Of a stretch of 64,000 nt of DNA, positions 44,193 to 52,104 are shown piece after piece. The notes below the pieces were generated by a model. That model was not told the DNA's origin and did not search any database. It worked only from the letters and a program-made list of their open reading frames with translations. This stretch comes from Bradyrhizobium sp. 4 (lineage in GTDB: Bacteria; Pseudomonadota; Alphaproteobacteria; Rhizobiales; Xanthobacteraceae): NCBI RefSeq assembly GCF_023100905.1, contig NZ_CP064686.1, forward strand, positions 2,480,001 to 2,544,000. Direction: 5' to 3'. Each line of letters begins with the position of its first letter. Position 1 is the stretch's first letter. The translations under genes were made by a program, and so were the position numbers.

Positions 44193-44978
44193 ATGTCTGA
44201 TCCGGCCACCCCGCGTCGCCCGACCCTCGATCTGCGGTCGCTCACGCCTGCGCGCGTCGCGCTCGGGCGCAGCGGCGCGAGCCTGCCGGCGCGGGCACTG
44301 CTCGATTTCACGCTGGACCATGCCCGCGCCCGCGATGCCGTGCATGCCGTCTTCGATGCGCCGCGGCTGGTTGCGGATCTCCGCGCGCTTGGCCTCGTCG
44401 TCACCGAGGCGAACAGCCGGGCGGTCGATCGCAGGGACTATCTGCGGCGGCCCGACCTGGGCAGACGGCTCGATGCCGGATCAATCGAGGCCCTGGCGCG
44501 GAGCGCTTCGGAGCCGTGCCGACTCGCGGTCGTGATTGGCGATGGGCTGTCAGCGGCGGCGGTCCACGCCCATGCGGCCGCGCTGGTGATGCGCCTGCTG
44601 CCGTTGCTCGCAGCCGACGATGGTGTCGCGATCAGCCATGTCGTCGTCGCCTCAGGCGCGCGCGTCGCGCTGGGCGACGAGATCGGCGCCATTCTCGGCG
44701 CGCGCATGGTCGCGACGCTGATCGGCGAGCGGCCGGGCCTGTCGGCGCCCGACAGTCTCGGCGCCTATCTGACTTTCGCCCCGAAGCCGGGCCGCACCGA
44801 TGCCGAGCGCAATTGCGTGTCGAACATCCACAAGGCCGGGTTGAGCTATGACGAGGCGGCCTTCAAGATCGCCTGGCTGGTCCGCGAGGGGCTCGCGCGG
44901 GAAGTGAGCGGTGTGGCGCTGAAGGACGAGAGCGCGGACCGCGCGCCGCGTCGAATTGGCACGGCTTTGCCCGAATGA
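44193..44978 (+). CDS. eutC: Ethanolamine ammonia-lyase small subunit
   Basis: 261 aa, usual for EutC. It has the B12-contacting segments VVIGDGLSAAAVHAHA and ISHVVVASGARVALGDEIGA, and the late GRTDAERNCVSNIHKAGLSYDEA. It forms the adenosylcobalamin-dependent lyase with EutB. It starts 6 nt after hpnP, so it is probably translated from an hpnP-eutC transcript, separated from its partner gene by the methylase. Confidence 0.93.
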   Translation: MSDPATPRRPTLDLRSLTPARVALGRSGASLPARALLDFTLDHARARDAVHAVFDAPRLVADLRALGLVVTEANSRAVDRRDYLRRPDLGRRLDAGSIEALARSASEPCRLAVVIGDGLSAAAVHAHAAALVMRLLPLLAADDGVAISHVVVASGARVALGDEIGAILGARMVATLIGERPGLSAPDSLGAYLTFAPKPGRTDAERNCVSNIHKAGLSYDEAAFKIAWLVREGLAREVSGVALKDESADRAPRRIGTALPE

Positions 44979-45184
44979 AGGGCATTAAGGCAAAATCGCC
45001 ACATCTTGATCGATTCGGCCACACTCCGCCTGCTTGCGAGATGGGTGATTGACCTGCTAAACCCCTCGCGGCGATTTTCTGCGCATTTTCAAAGGGCAAG
45101 CCTCCCATTGGTATGGCATTTTCAAGCCGTTCGCGGGGCGCGACAAGCTCACAGACCCGAGCCGATTTAGGAACTGGACAAGGC

Positions 45185-47551
45185 ATGCTCGAAAAGCACA
45201 GCGAGAGTGAGGTTCATGTCGACAAGGTCGAGCAAGGCCCTGCGTCCTCGATCGCCTTCGGGCTGGAGCGCATTGGGCTGATCGCCGTCCGGGCGCCCAT
45301 CGTCTCCTGCATCGTCCTGCTCGTGCTGATCGTCGGCGCCGTGTTCGGCATCCACCGCATCAAGATCGACGATTCGCTGTCGCAGCTGTTCCGGTCCAAC
45401 ACGCCGGAATTCCGCCAGTACGAAGCGGTGACCAAGAAGTTCCCGGCCGAGGAATTCGACGTTCTCGTCGTAGTCGAGGGCAAGACCCTGCTGGCGCGGA
45501 ACAACCTCGAGAAGCTGCGCGACTTCGTCACCGACATGCAGCTGGTCGAGGGGACGCGCGGACTGGTCTCGCTGTTCTCCGCGCGTCAGGCGCCGGCGCC
45601 GGGCAAGCTTCCCGCCGCGCTGTTCCCGCCCGAGCTGCCCGAGGGCGCGGCCTATGACAAGTTCATCGAGGGCGTCAAAGCCAACGAGATCATCCGCGGC
45701 AAGCTGTTGTCCGAGGACGGTACGCTGGCGCTGATCGTGCTGTCGCTCGATCCGGAGGTGGTCGCCTCCAATAAGCTGACCAAGACCGTCGCCGACATCC
45801 GCGCGCTGATGAAGGAAGACCTCGGCGACACCGGGCTCAACGTGCAGCTGTCCGGCGTGCCGGTGATGCAGCTCGAGATCCGCAACGCGGTCGAGCGCGA
45901 CGGGCTCACCTACAACATCCTCGGCATTCTCGCCGGCTGTGTCATTGCCATCATCTTCTTCCGCAAGATCTCATTCATGGTGGCGGCCGCGTTCCCGCCG
46001 ATGATCGCGATCCTGCTGGCGCTCGGCGCGCTCGGCTGGGCCAATTTCAATCTCAACATGTTCCTGAACGTGATGACGCCGCTCATCATGGTCATCAGCT
46101 TCTCGGACTCGATGCAGCTCACCTTCGCCGCGCGCGACCGGCTGATCGCAGGCCAGGACAAGTTCACCGCATTCAAGAACGCGGTGCTGGTGGTGGGACC
46201 GGCCTGCGTGCTGACGCACGGCACCGCCGGCATTTCCTTTATCGCGCTCCAGTTCTCCGACTCCGATCTGATCCGCAAGTTCGGCGAGGCGGGTCTCGCC
46301 GCCACCATCATCGCGCTGGTCGCGGTGTTGTCGCTGGTGCCGGTGTTCGGCGTGCTGTTGGTGCGCAACGAGAAGGTCTTTGCGACCAAGTTCCAGACTG
46401 CGGATGCCGGCGTGCAGGCGCTGCGTAATTTCTGCTACTGGATCGCGGTGCGCATGGTGGGCCGTCCCGGCCTGTTCAGCCTGATCGCCGTGGTGTTCGT
46501 GGCGGGCCTCGGCGTCATCTACGCCAATCTGGAGCCGCGCTACCGGCTCGCCGACCAGGTGCCGGACAAGCGCCAGGCGGTCGCCGCCAGCGACCGGCTC
46601 GACGCCAAGCTCACCGGCGCCAACCCGGTCAACGTTCTGATCCAGTTCCCCAAGGGTGAATCGCTCTATTCGCCGGAGACGCTGCAGACCATCGCCGACG
46701 TGCACGCGACGGTGGAGAAGGCAGCCGGTGTCGGCAATGTCTGGTCGGTCGAGACCCTGCGCCGCTGGCTCGCGGACAAGGCCGGCAGCGCCGACGTCGC
46801 GACCCTGAAGGAATATGTCAGCGTCATTCCGGAGCATCTGGTGCGCCGGTTCATCGATGCCGAGCAGGACGCCGTGGTGGTCGCAGGTCGCGTGCCGGAC
46901 AAGGATTCCAGCCAGCTCCTGCCGATCGTCGACAAGCTCGATTCCGAGCTCGACGCCGTCCGCAAGAAGCATCCCGGCTATGAAGTGGCGGTTACGGGTC
47001 TTGCCGCGATTGCCGCGCGCAACTCGGCCGGCATGATCGAGAAGCTCAACCGCGGGCTCACCGTCGAATTCGCGCTGGTCGCGATTTTCATCGGCCTGGC
47101 CTTTCGGTCCTGGGTGGTGATGTTCGCCTGCATCCTGCCGGGCATCTTCCCCGTCGTGATGTCGGGAACGGTGCTGTGGGCCATGGGCGAGGGACTGCAA
47201 TTCGCCAGTGTCGTGGCTCTGACCGTTTCGTTCGGCCTGGGCTTAAGCGCCACCATCCACTTCCTCAACCGCCTCAGGCTCGAGAGCAAGCCGGGCGTCG
47301 GCTCGGCGCTCGCGGTGGAGCGCGCGACCGTGCTGGTCGGTCCGGCATTGATCCTGACCACGCTGGTGCTGGCCTGCGGTCTCGTCGTCACGGTGTTCTC
47401 CGACCTGCCGTCGCTGCGGCTGTTCGGCTGGCTCAGCGCCTTCTCGATGGTCATGGCGCTCGTCGCCGATCTCTTCATCCTGCGGCCGACGGCGATGTGG
47501 CTGATCAATCTGCACGCCAAGCTTCAGGGCACCGACAAGCCGGCGATCTGA
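45185..47551 (+). CDS. MMPL/RND-type membrane transporter (hopanoid-cluster associated)
   Basis: 788 aa from the ATG at 45185; an ATG at 45113 is possible but has no site. The plan is TM1 (about 37-60), a soluble periplasmic loop, five helices, TM7, a second loop, then five helices, as in the RND superfamily. The motifs MLGWANFNLNMFLNVMTPLIMVISF-type and SFGLGLSATIHFLNR carry the family Asp/His in the membrane. It resembles HpnN but is a different gene. It may export a lipid or hopanoid; the substrate is unknown. Confidence 0.78.
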   Translation: MLEKHSESEVHVDKVEQGPASSIAFGLERIGLIAVRAPIVSCIVLLVLIVGAVFGIHRIKIDDSLSQLFRSNTPEFRQYEAVTKKFPAEEFDVLVVVEGKTLLARNNLEKLRDFVTDMQLVEGTRGLVSLFSARQAPAPGKLPAALFPPELPEGAAYDKFIEGVKANEIIRGKLLSEDGTLALIVLSLDPEVVASNKLTKTVADIRALMKEDLGDTGLNVQLSGVPVMQLEIRNAVERDGLTYNILGILAGCVIAIIFFRKISFMVAAAFPPMIAILLALGALGWANFNLNMFLNVMTPLIMVISFSDSMQLTFAARDRLIAGQDKFTAFKNAVLVVGPACVLTHGTAGISFIALQFSDSDLIRKFGEAGLAATIIALVAVLSLVPVFGVLLVRNEKVFATKFQTADAGVQALRNFCYWIAVRMVGRPGLFSLIAVVFVAGLGVIYANLEPRYRLADQVPDKRQAVAASDRLDAKLTGANPVNVLIQFPKGESLYSPETLQTIADVHATVEKAAGVGNVWSVETLRRWLADKAGSADVATLKEYVSVIPEHLVRRFIDAEQDAVVVAGRVPDKDSSQLLPIVDKLDSELDAVRKKHPGYEVAVTGLAAIAARNSAGMIEKLNRGLTVEFALVAIFIGLAFRSWVVMFACILPGIFPVVMSGTVLWAMGEGLQFASVVALTVSFGLGLSATIHFLNRLRLESKPGVGSALAVERATVLVGPALILTTLVLACGLVVTVFSDLPSLRLFGWLSAFSMVMALVADLFILRPTAMWLINLHAKLQGTDKPAI

Positions 47552-47620
47552 GCGGTTTCATTCATCAGACATGAAATCGGCGCGGTCCGGGCGACTGCGC
47601 CGCGTCTCCGACAAACAACA

Positions 47621-47648
47621 AAGCCCCGGTTCGCGAGAACCGGGGCTT
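47621..47648. terminator. Bidirectional terminator
   Basis: A perfect 12-bp stem (AAGCCCCGGTTC / GAACCGGGGCTT) with a GCGA loop lies between the convergent RND gene and the 47674-48177 gene. The T-run is better on the minus strand (GGCTTTGTTGTTTG), so it mainly ends that transcript, but it can serve both. Confidence 0.85.
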
Positions 47649-47673
47649 GCTGCTTTCGAAGCGGTAAGAGCTG

Positions 47674-48177
47674 TCAGCCCTTCGTCATCGTGATGTTGAC
47701 GCCGCGAATCTCGCCCTTGGACGAGATCTGCACCGTTTGCTTGGTGCCATTGGTGCGCAGCGACAGATTGGCGGCAAAGCCGTTGGCCTCGACGAACACC
47801 TCAATCTGGCCGCCACCGGCAGTGCCCTGGAGATTGCCGAAGATGTTGCGGTTGGTCTCGCTCCAATTGCCGGAGATGCGCTCGCCCTGGCTGGTCACGT
47901 CACTGGTGAGGTCGAATTTGTAGCTGTCGGACGCGCAGTGCAGCGCCTGCTTGAGGCTGAGACCGGTGCCGGCAACCTTGTAGTCGGCCTTGCAGCGGAT
48001 GCGCTCGGTGGATCCGTCGGACAGCGACACCGTACCCGTGCCGGTCCACGCGCCCTCGAAACCTGCAAACGGTCCGGACGACTGAGCCTGACTTGTCGAA
48101 ACCGAGAAGAGCAGCACAGCGCCGATGCCGGCCGCCTTGATTGCCAGTTCAGATCGCCCAAAGAATTTCATCTTCAA
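47674..48177 (-). CDS. Secreted hypothetical protein
   Basis: 167 aa with a Sec signal peptide (residues 1 to about 31, ending TSQA). The mature part has a repeating Gly/Thr-rich beta pattern (FEGAWTGTGTVSLSDGS, GNWSETNRNIFGNLQGTAGGG) and two Cys (RCKADY, HCASDS). It may be a small beta-barrel or lipocalin-like periplasmic protein; lipid binding would suit the place but is guesswork. I do not recognise a named family. Confidence 0.75.
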   Translation of the reverse strand: MKMKFFGRSELAIKAAGIGAVLLFSVSTSQAQSSGPFAGFEGAWTGTGTVSLSDGSTERIRCKADYKVAGTGLSLKQALHCASDSYKFDLTSDVTSQGERISGNWSETNRNIFGNLQGTAGGGQIEVFVEANGFAANLSLRTNGTKQTVQISSKGEIRGVNITMTKG

Positions 48178-48632
48178 AATATCCCGTTTTGGAACGACGT
48201 CCGCTTGTCACCAAGGACGTCTCGCCACATCGAAGGTTTAGTGTTCCGAGCCTGTGTCAGGTTCAATGGCCGGCCGGCCACATGTCGGCATCGCGAAGTG
48301 CGTTTGCCATGGGTAGCCTCCGTATTCTCTGCGTTTCGGCATGTTTCTGGCGCCCAAGGCGGGATGGAGAGATGCAGCTCTGCAACAGGTGCGCAGCAAA
48401 ACGCGGCGCACCTGGATTATGACGTAGTATCAGTCTCTTACATTTGCCAGAGAAGGCGCAGGGAAGACCTGATTTGGTGGACGTGGCGCCAATTTGGCCG
48501 CATTTGCCAGTGCTTGTGCCTTCTCCGAGGCCGCTACTCCCGCGGCGACTTGCCATCAGAACAATCCGTTCCGGTCGTCGCCCAGTGCTGCCCGGGATAG
48601 GTGCGATTCTGCCGTCAGAATGAAGGAATACA
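48178..48632. other. Intergenic region without a supported gene
   Basis: About 455 nt between divergent small secreted-protein genes. Open frames on both strands are not supported by ribosome binding sites or recognisable protein. Promoters for both genes should lie here. No repeat or perfect palindrome was seen. Confidence 0.6.
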
Positions 48633-48866
48633 ATGCGTAAGCTTCTCGTCGCTCTCACCTTGCTGTCGGCCTCCCTCTCGACCGCAGCGTTCGCCCAGCA
48701 AGGGCGCGGCACCGACGCCGAGCAGAAGGCCTGCTCGCGCGATGTGCAGAAGCTCTGCCGTCCGGTCATCGACCAGGGCGATTTCACCATCCTGGCCTGC
48801 CTCAAGGAGAACCGGGCCAAGATCTCGCAGGCCTGCGACCAGGTCCTGAAGAACCACAACCAGTAA
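48633..48866 (+). CDS. Small secreted cysteine-rich repeat protein
   Basis: 77 aa. A Sec signal peptide covers residues 1-21 (ends AFA). The mature 55 residues hold four Cys with spacing C-x(6)-C...C-x(10)-C (ACSRDVQKLC, LACLKENRAKISQAC), a pattern of the small Cys-rich GLG1-like repeat. Two disulfides are likely in the periplasm. AAGGAA lies upstream of the ATG. A strong terminator follows, so it is its own unit upstream of hpnC. Confidence 0.8.
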   Translation: MRKLLVALTLLSASLSTAAFAQQGRGTDAEQKACSRDVQKLCRPVIDQGDFTILACLKENRAKISQACDQVLKNHNQ

Positions 48867-48885
48867 GCTCGGCCACTGGCCCACA

Positions 48886-48912
48886 AAAAGGCGGCCTTTT
48901 GGGCCGCCTTTT
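48886..48912 (+). terminator. Rho-independent terminator
   Basis: AAAAGGCGGCC-TTTTG-GGCCGCCTTTT forms an 11-bp stem with flanking A and T runs, 20 nt after the Cys-rich protein gene. It separates that gene from the hpn operon. Confidence 0.9.
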
Positions 48913-49061
48913 CGGACCTGATCCGCGAAGGGCAGCCATCGAGAGACAGGATTGGTTTTGCGGCCGTATTCCCCTATATGGGGGCCGCGGCGGCATCGCC
49001 GGCACGGGCTAGCGCGAGCGAAAAAGCCCTTCCTGTCCAAACGATTGTAGACCAGCCCTCG

Positions 49062-49946
49062 ATGACCTCTGCGAGCGAATTGCGATCCGGCAAGGGTGAG
49101 CGCGACGAGAATTTTCCCGTCGCGTCCTGGATCATTCATCCGCGTCATCGCGCGCTGATCCTGGCGTATTACAATTTCGTCCGCACCGCCGACGACATCG
49201 CCGACCACGCCACGCTGCCGCCGGATAAGAAGCTCGCTTATCTCGACCTGCTCGAGGCGGAATTGCTCGGCACGGGCGACACCCAGGCCGAGGCCGTCAG
49301 ATTGCGGCACGCACTGGCCGAACGTGGCATGGCGCCGCGCCACGCGCTCGACGTGCTCATCGCGTTCCGTATGGACGTGACCAAGTTGCGCTACGAGAAT
49401 TGGGACGAGGTCATCCATTATTGCCGCTACTCGGCGATGCCGGTCGGCCGCTTCATGCTCGACGTCCATGGTGAGAGCACCTCGACCTGGGCTGCGTCGG
49501 ATGCGCTCTGTGCAGCGCTGCAGATCAACAACCACCTTCAGGATTGCGGCAAGGATTTCCGCGAGCTCAACCGCGTCTATCTGCCGCGCGACGCGTTGGC
49601 CGCGAGTGGCGCCTCGGTCGAGCAGCTCGGACTGGCGCAGTCCCCGCCGGCGATGCTGGCCTGCCTTCAGGCTCTCGCCGTGCGCAACGAAGCGCTGCTG
49701 GACGAGGGCAGGTCGCTCAGCGCGGAAATCAGGGATTTCCGCCTCGGCGTCGAGGTCTCGGTGATCCAGGCCTATGCCGACCGCATCGTGCGCCTGTTGA
49801 AGGTGCGCGATCCCTTGCGCGAACGCGTGCACCTGAACAAGCTCGAGCTCCTCACCTTCAGCCTCGCCGGCATGATCGGCGAAGTCGGCCGCCGCGCGGT
49901 TGGACGCAAGGCCATTTCCAGACCGGGGACTGCACATGACGCTTGA
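49062..49946 (+). CDS. hpnC: Hydroxysqualene synthase HpnC
   Basis: 294 aa from the ATG at 49062, the start that gives the usual HpnC N-terminus; the frame is open to 48978 and no start has a strong site. The two Asp-rich substrate-binding motifs of squalene/phytoene synthases are present: RTADDIADH (about residue 42) and LQDCGKDFRELNRVYLP. In the HpnCDE route it turns presqualene diphosphate into hydroxysqualene. It overlaps hpnD by 11 nt and opens the hpnCDE-shc-hpnG run. Confidence 0.92.
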   Translation: MTSASELRSGKGERDENFPVASWIIHPRHRALILAYYNFVRTADDIADHATLPPDKKLAYLDLLEAELLGTGDTQAEAVRLRHALAERGMAPRHALDVLIAFRMDVTKLRYENWDEVIHYCRYSAMPVGRFMLDVHGESTSTWAASDALCAALQINNHLQDCGKDFRELNRVYLPRDALAASGASVEQLGLAQSPPAMLACLQALAVRNEALLDEGRSLSAEIRDFRLGVEVSVIQAYADRIVRLLKVRDPLRERVHLNKLELLTFSLAGMIGEVGRRAVGRKAISRPGTAHDA

Positions 49947-50775
49947 GGCGACCTCGCCCAGCGCCAATTATGGCTCGACCGCATCCGGCAGTTCGTTCTA
50001 CGCCGCGATGCGCATCTTGCCGCACGACCAGCGCGAAGCGATGTTCCAGATCTACAGCTTCTGCCGGCAGGTCGACGACATCGCCGATTCCGATGGTCCG
50101 CGCGACGAGCGGCTCGCCGCCCTTCAGGCGTGGCGCAACGACATCGATGCGCTCTACCAGGGCAATCCGCCGCCGCGGCTGAAGGACTACGTCGCCTCGG
50201 TGAAGACCTTCGGCCTCAAGCGCGAGGATTTCCTCGCGATCGTCGACGGCATGGAGATGGACGTGCCGCAGGACATCCGCGCGCCCGACATGGCGACGCT
50301 GGATCTCTATTGCGATCGCGTCGCGAGCGCCGTGGGGCGGTTGTCGGTCCGGGTCTTCGGCCTGCCGGAAGAAGACGGCATCGAGCTCGCCCATCATCTC
50401 GGCCGCGCGCTCCAGCTCACCAACATCCTGCGCGACATCGACGAGGACGCGGGCCTCGGCCGGCTCTATCTGCCGCGCGAAGCGCTGCTGCATGCCGGCA
50501 TCACCTCCAACGATCCGGACCGCGTGATCGTCGAGCGCGCGCTGCCGAAGGTCTGCCTGCCGCTGGCGCAGCGCGCAAAGGTGTATTTCGAGAAGTCGGA
50601 CGAGATCATGAACCGCAACCGCCGCCGCGCGGTGCGCGCGCCGCGGATGATGTCGAAATACTATCATGCCATTCTGGATCTCCTGATCGCGCGCGGGTTC
50701 AACGCGCCGCGCGAGCCGGTGCGTGTGTCGAAGGTCACACGCATCGCCATCCTGCTCCGTTACGCTCTCATCTGA
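49936..50775 (+). CDS. hpnD: Presqualene diphosphate synthase HpnD
   Basis: 279 aa from the ATG at 49936, which overlaps the end of hpnC; an upstream in-frame ATG at 49900 would lie further inside hpnC. The motifs QVDDIADSDGPRDER and LTNILRDIDEDAGLGRLYLP carry the Asp residues that bind Mg2+ and the diphosphates. It joins two farnesyl diphosphates to presqualene diphosphate, the first step of HpnCDE squalene synthesis. It is coupled to hpnE by TGATG (1-nt overlap). Confidence 0.93.
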   Translation: MTLEATSPSANYGSTASGSSFYAAMRILPHDQREAMFQIYSFCRQVDDIADSDGPRDERLAALQAWRNDIDALYQGNPPPRLKDYVASVKTFGLKREDFLAIVDGMEMDVPQDIRAPDMATLDLYCDRVASAVGRLSVRVFGLPEEDGIELAHHLGRALQLTNILRDIDEDAGLGRLYLPREALLHAGITSNDPDRVIVERALPKVCLPLAQRAKVYFEKSDEIMNRNRRRAVRAPRMMSKYYHAILDLLIARGFNAPREPVRVSKVTRIAILLRYALI

Positions 50776-52028
50776 TGCAAAAAACAGCTCACATCATCGG
50801 TGCTGGAATCTCCGGCCTTTCCGCCGCCGTGCGGCTTGCCAATGCCGGCTTCAAGGTCGCCGTGCACGAGGCGACGCAGCAGGCCGGCGGCCGTTGCCGT
50901 TCCTATTTCGACGGCGCCACCAATCTCACCATCGACAACGGCAACCATCTGCTGCTGTCCGGCAACAGTCATGCGCGCGCCTATGCGCGCTCGATCGGCA
51001 CCGAGGCGGGCCTCGTCGGTCCGGAGCGCGCGCAGTTTCCCTTCGTCGATCTCAAGACCGGGCAGCGCTGGCAGATCGACCTCGGCGACGGCCGGCTCCC
51101 GACCTGGGTGCTCGACGAGAGCCGCCGCGTCCCCGACACTGGGCTGACCGATTATCTGAAGCTGGCGCCGCTGATCTGGGCATCGGAAGAGACGCTGGTC
51201 GGCAAGTCAATTCCGTGCGAAGGCGTCCTCTATCAGCGCCTGGTGCAGCCGCTGCTGCTCGCGGCGCTCAACGTCGATCCCCCCGAAGGCTCGGCGGGGC
51301 TCGCCGGCGCGATCGTGCGCGAGACGCTGCTCGCCGGCGGGCAGGCCTGCCGTCCCCTGATCGCGCGCGACGGGCTCAGCGCGGTACTGATCGAGCCTGC
51401 CGTGACGTTCCTGCAGGAGCGCGGGCACAGCGTTCAGCTCGGCCATGAGCTGCGCTCGTTTGCGACCCATGACGGCAAGGTCGGCGCGCTGAATTTCGGC
51501 GGCGAGGATGTGATCCAGATCGGCGCGGGCGATGTCGTCGTGATGGCGGTGCCGCCGCGCGCTGCCTCCAACCTGCTGCCGGGCCTGAAGACGCCGACCG
51601 AATTCCGCGCCATCGTGAATGCGCATTTCCGCGTCGAGCCGCCGGCGGGATCGGCTCCGATCCTCGGCGTGATCGGCGGCGTCGTGGAATGGCTGTTTGC
51701 GTTCCCGAACCGGCTGTCCGTCACCATCAGCAACGGCGACCGCCTGGTCGACATGCCGCGCGAGGAACTCGCGCAGGCGATCTGGAACGACGTCTGCAAG
51801 GCGGGCGGTGTTTCGGGCGAGCTGCCCCCCTGGCAGATCGTGCGCGAGCGCCGCGCCACATTTGCGGCGACGCCGGCGCAGAATGCCCTGCGTCCAGGGC
51901 CGGTCACTGCGCTGAAAAACCTGTTTCTTGCAGGCGATTGGACTGCTACGGGATTGCCTGCAACCATCGAGGGATCGGTCCGATCCGGTGATCGCGCCGC
52001 CGATCTGGTTCTGGCCGCCAAGGGATAG
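50775..52028 (+). CDS. hpnE: Hydroxysqualene dehydroxylase HpnE
   Basis: 417 aa from the ATG at 50775. An FAD-binding Rossmann motif is at the N-terminus (HIIGAGISGLSAAVRLANAG, then the EATQQAGGRCRS segment), with a C-terminal FAD closing motif (LFLAGDWTATGLPATIEGSV). It belongs to the amine oxidase/phytoene desaturase-like flavoproteins and reduces hydroxysqualene to squalene. It shares one base with the hpnD stop. The gap to shc is 76 nt. Confidence 0.92.
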   Translation: MQKTAHIIGAGISGLSAAVRLANAGFKVAVHEATQQAGGRCRSYFDGATNLTIDNGNHLLLSGNSHARAYARSIGTEAGLVGPERAQFPFVDLKTGQRWQIDLGDGRLPTWVLDESRRVPDTGLTDYLKLAPLIWASEETLVGKSIPCEGVLYQRLVQPLLLAALNVDPPEGSAGLAGAIVRETLLAGGQACRPLIARDGLSAVLIEPAVTFLQERGHSVQLGHELRSFATHDGKVGALNFGGEDVIQIGAGDVVVMAVPPRAASNLLPGLKTPTEFRAIVNAHFRVEPPAGSAPILGVIGGVVEWLFAFPNRLSVTISNGDRLVDMPREELAQAIWNDVCKAGGVSGELPPWQIVRERRATFAATPAQNALRPGPVTALKNLFLAGDWTATGLPATIEGSVRSGDRAADLVLAAKG

Positions 52029-52104
52029 TGACAGGCGGCCCTGACGGGCATTTGTCCCGGTCAATTTCGGCCCATTCAATCGACTATCGGAGCAATCGAG
52101 CGAG

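Noticed and set aside
41065..44978. An ethanolamine-utilisation (eut) microcompartment operon
   Set aside because: Only eutB and eutC are present; no shell, reactivase or aldehyde dehydrogenase genes are near.
48263..48886. A 207-codon minus-strand frame over the Cys-rich protein gene
   Set aside because: It lies opposite a gene with a clear signal peptide and a strong terminator, and its translation has no domain.
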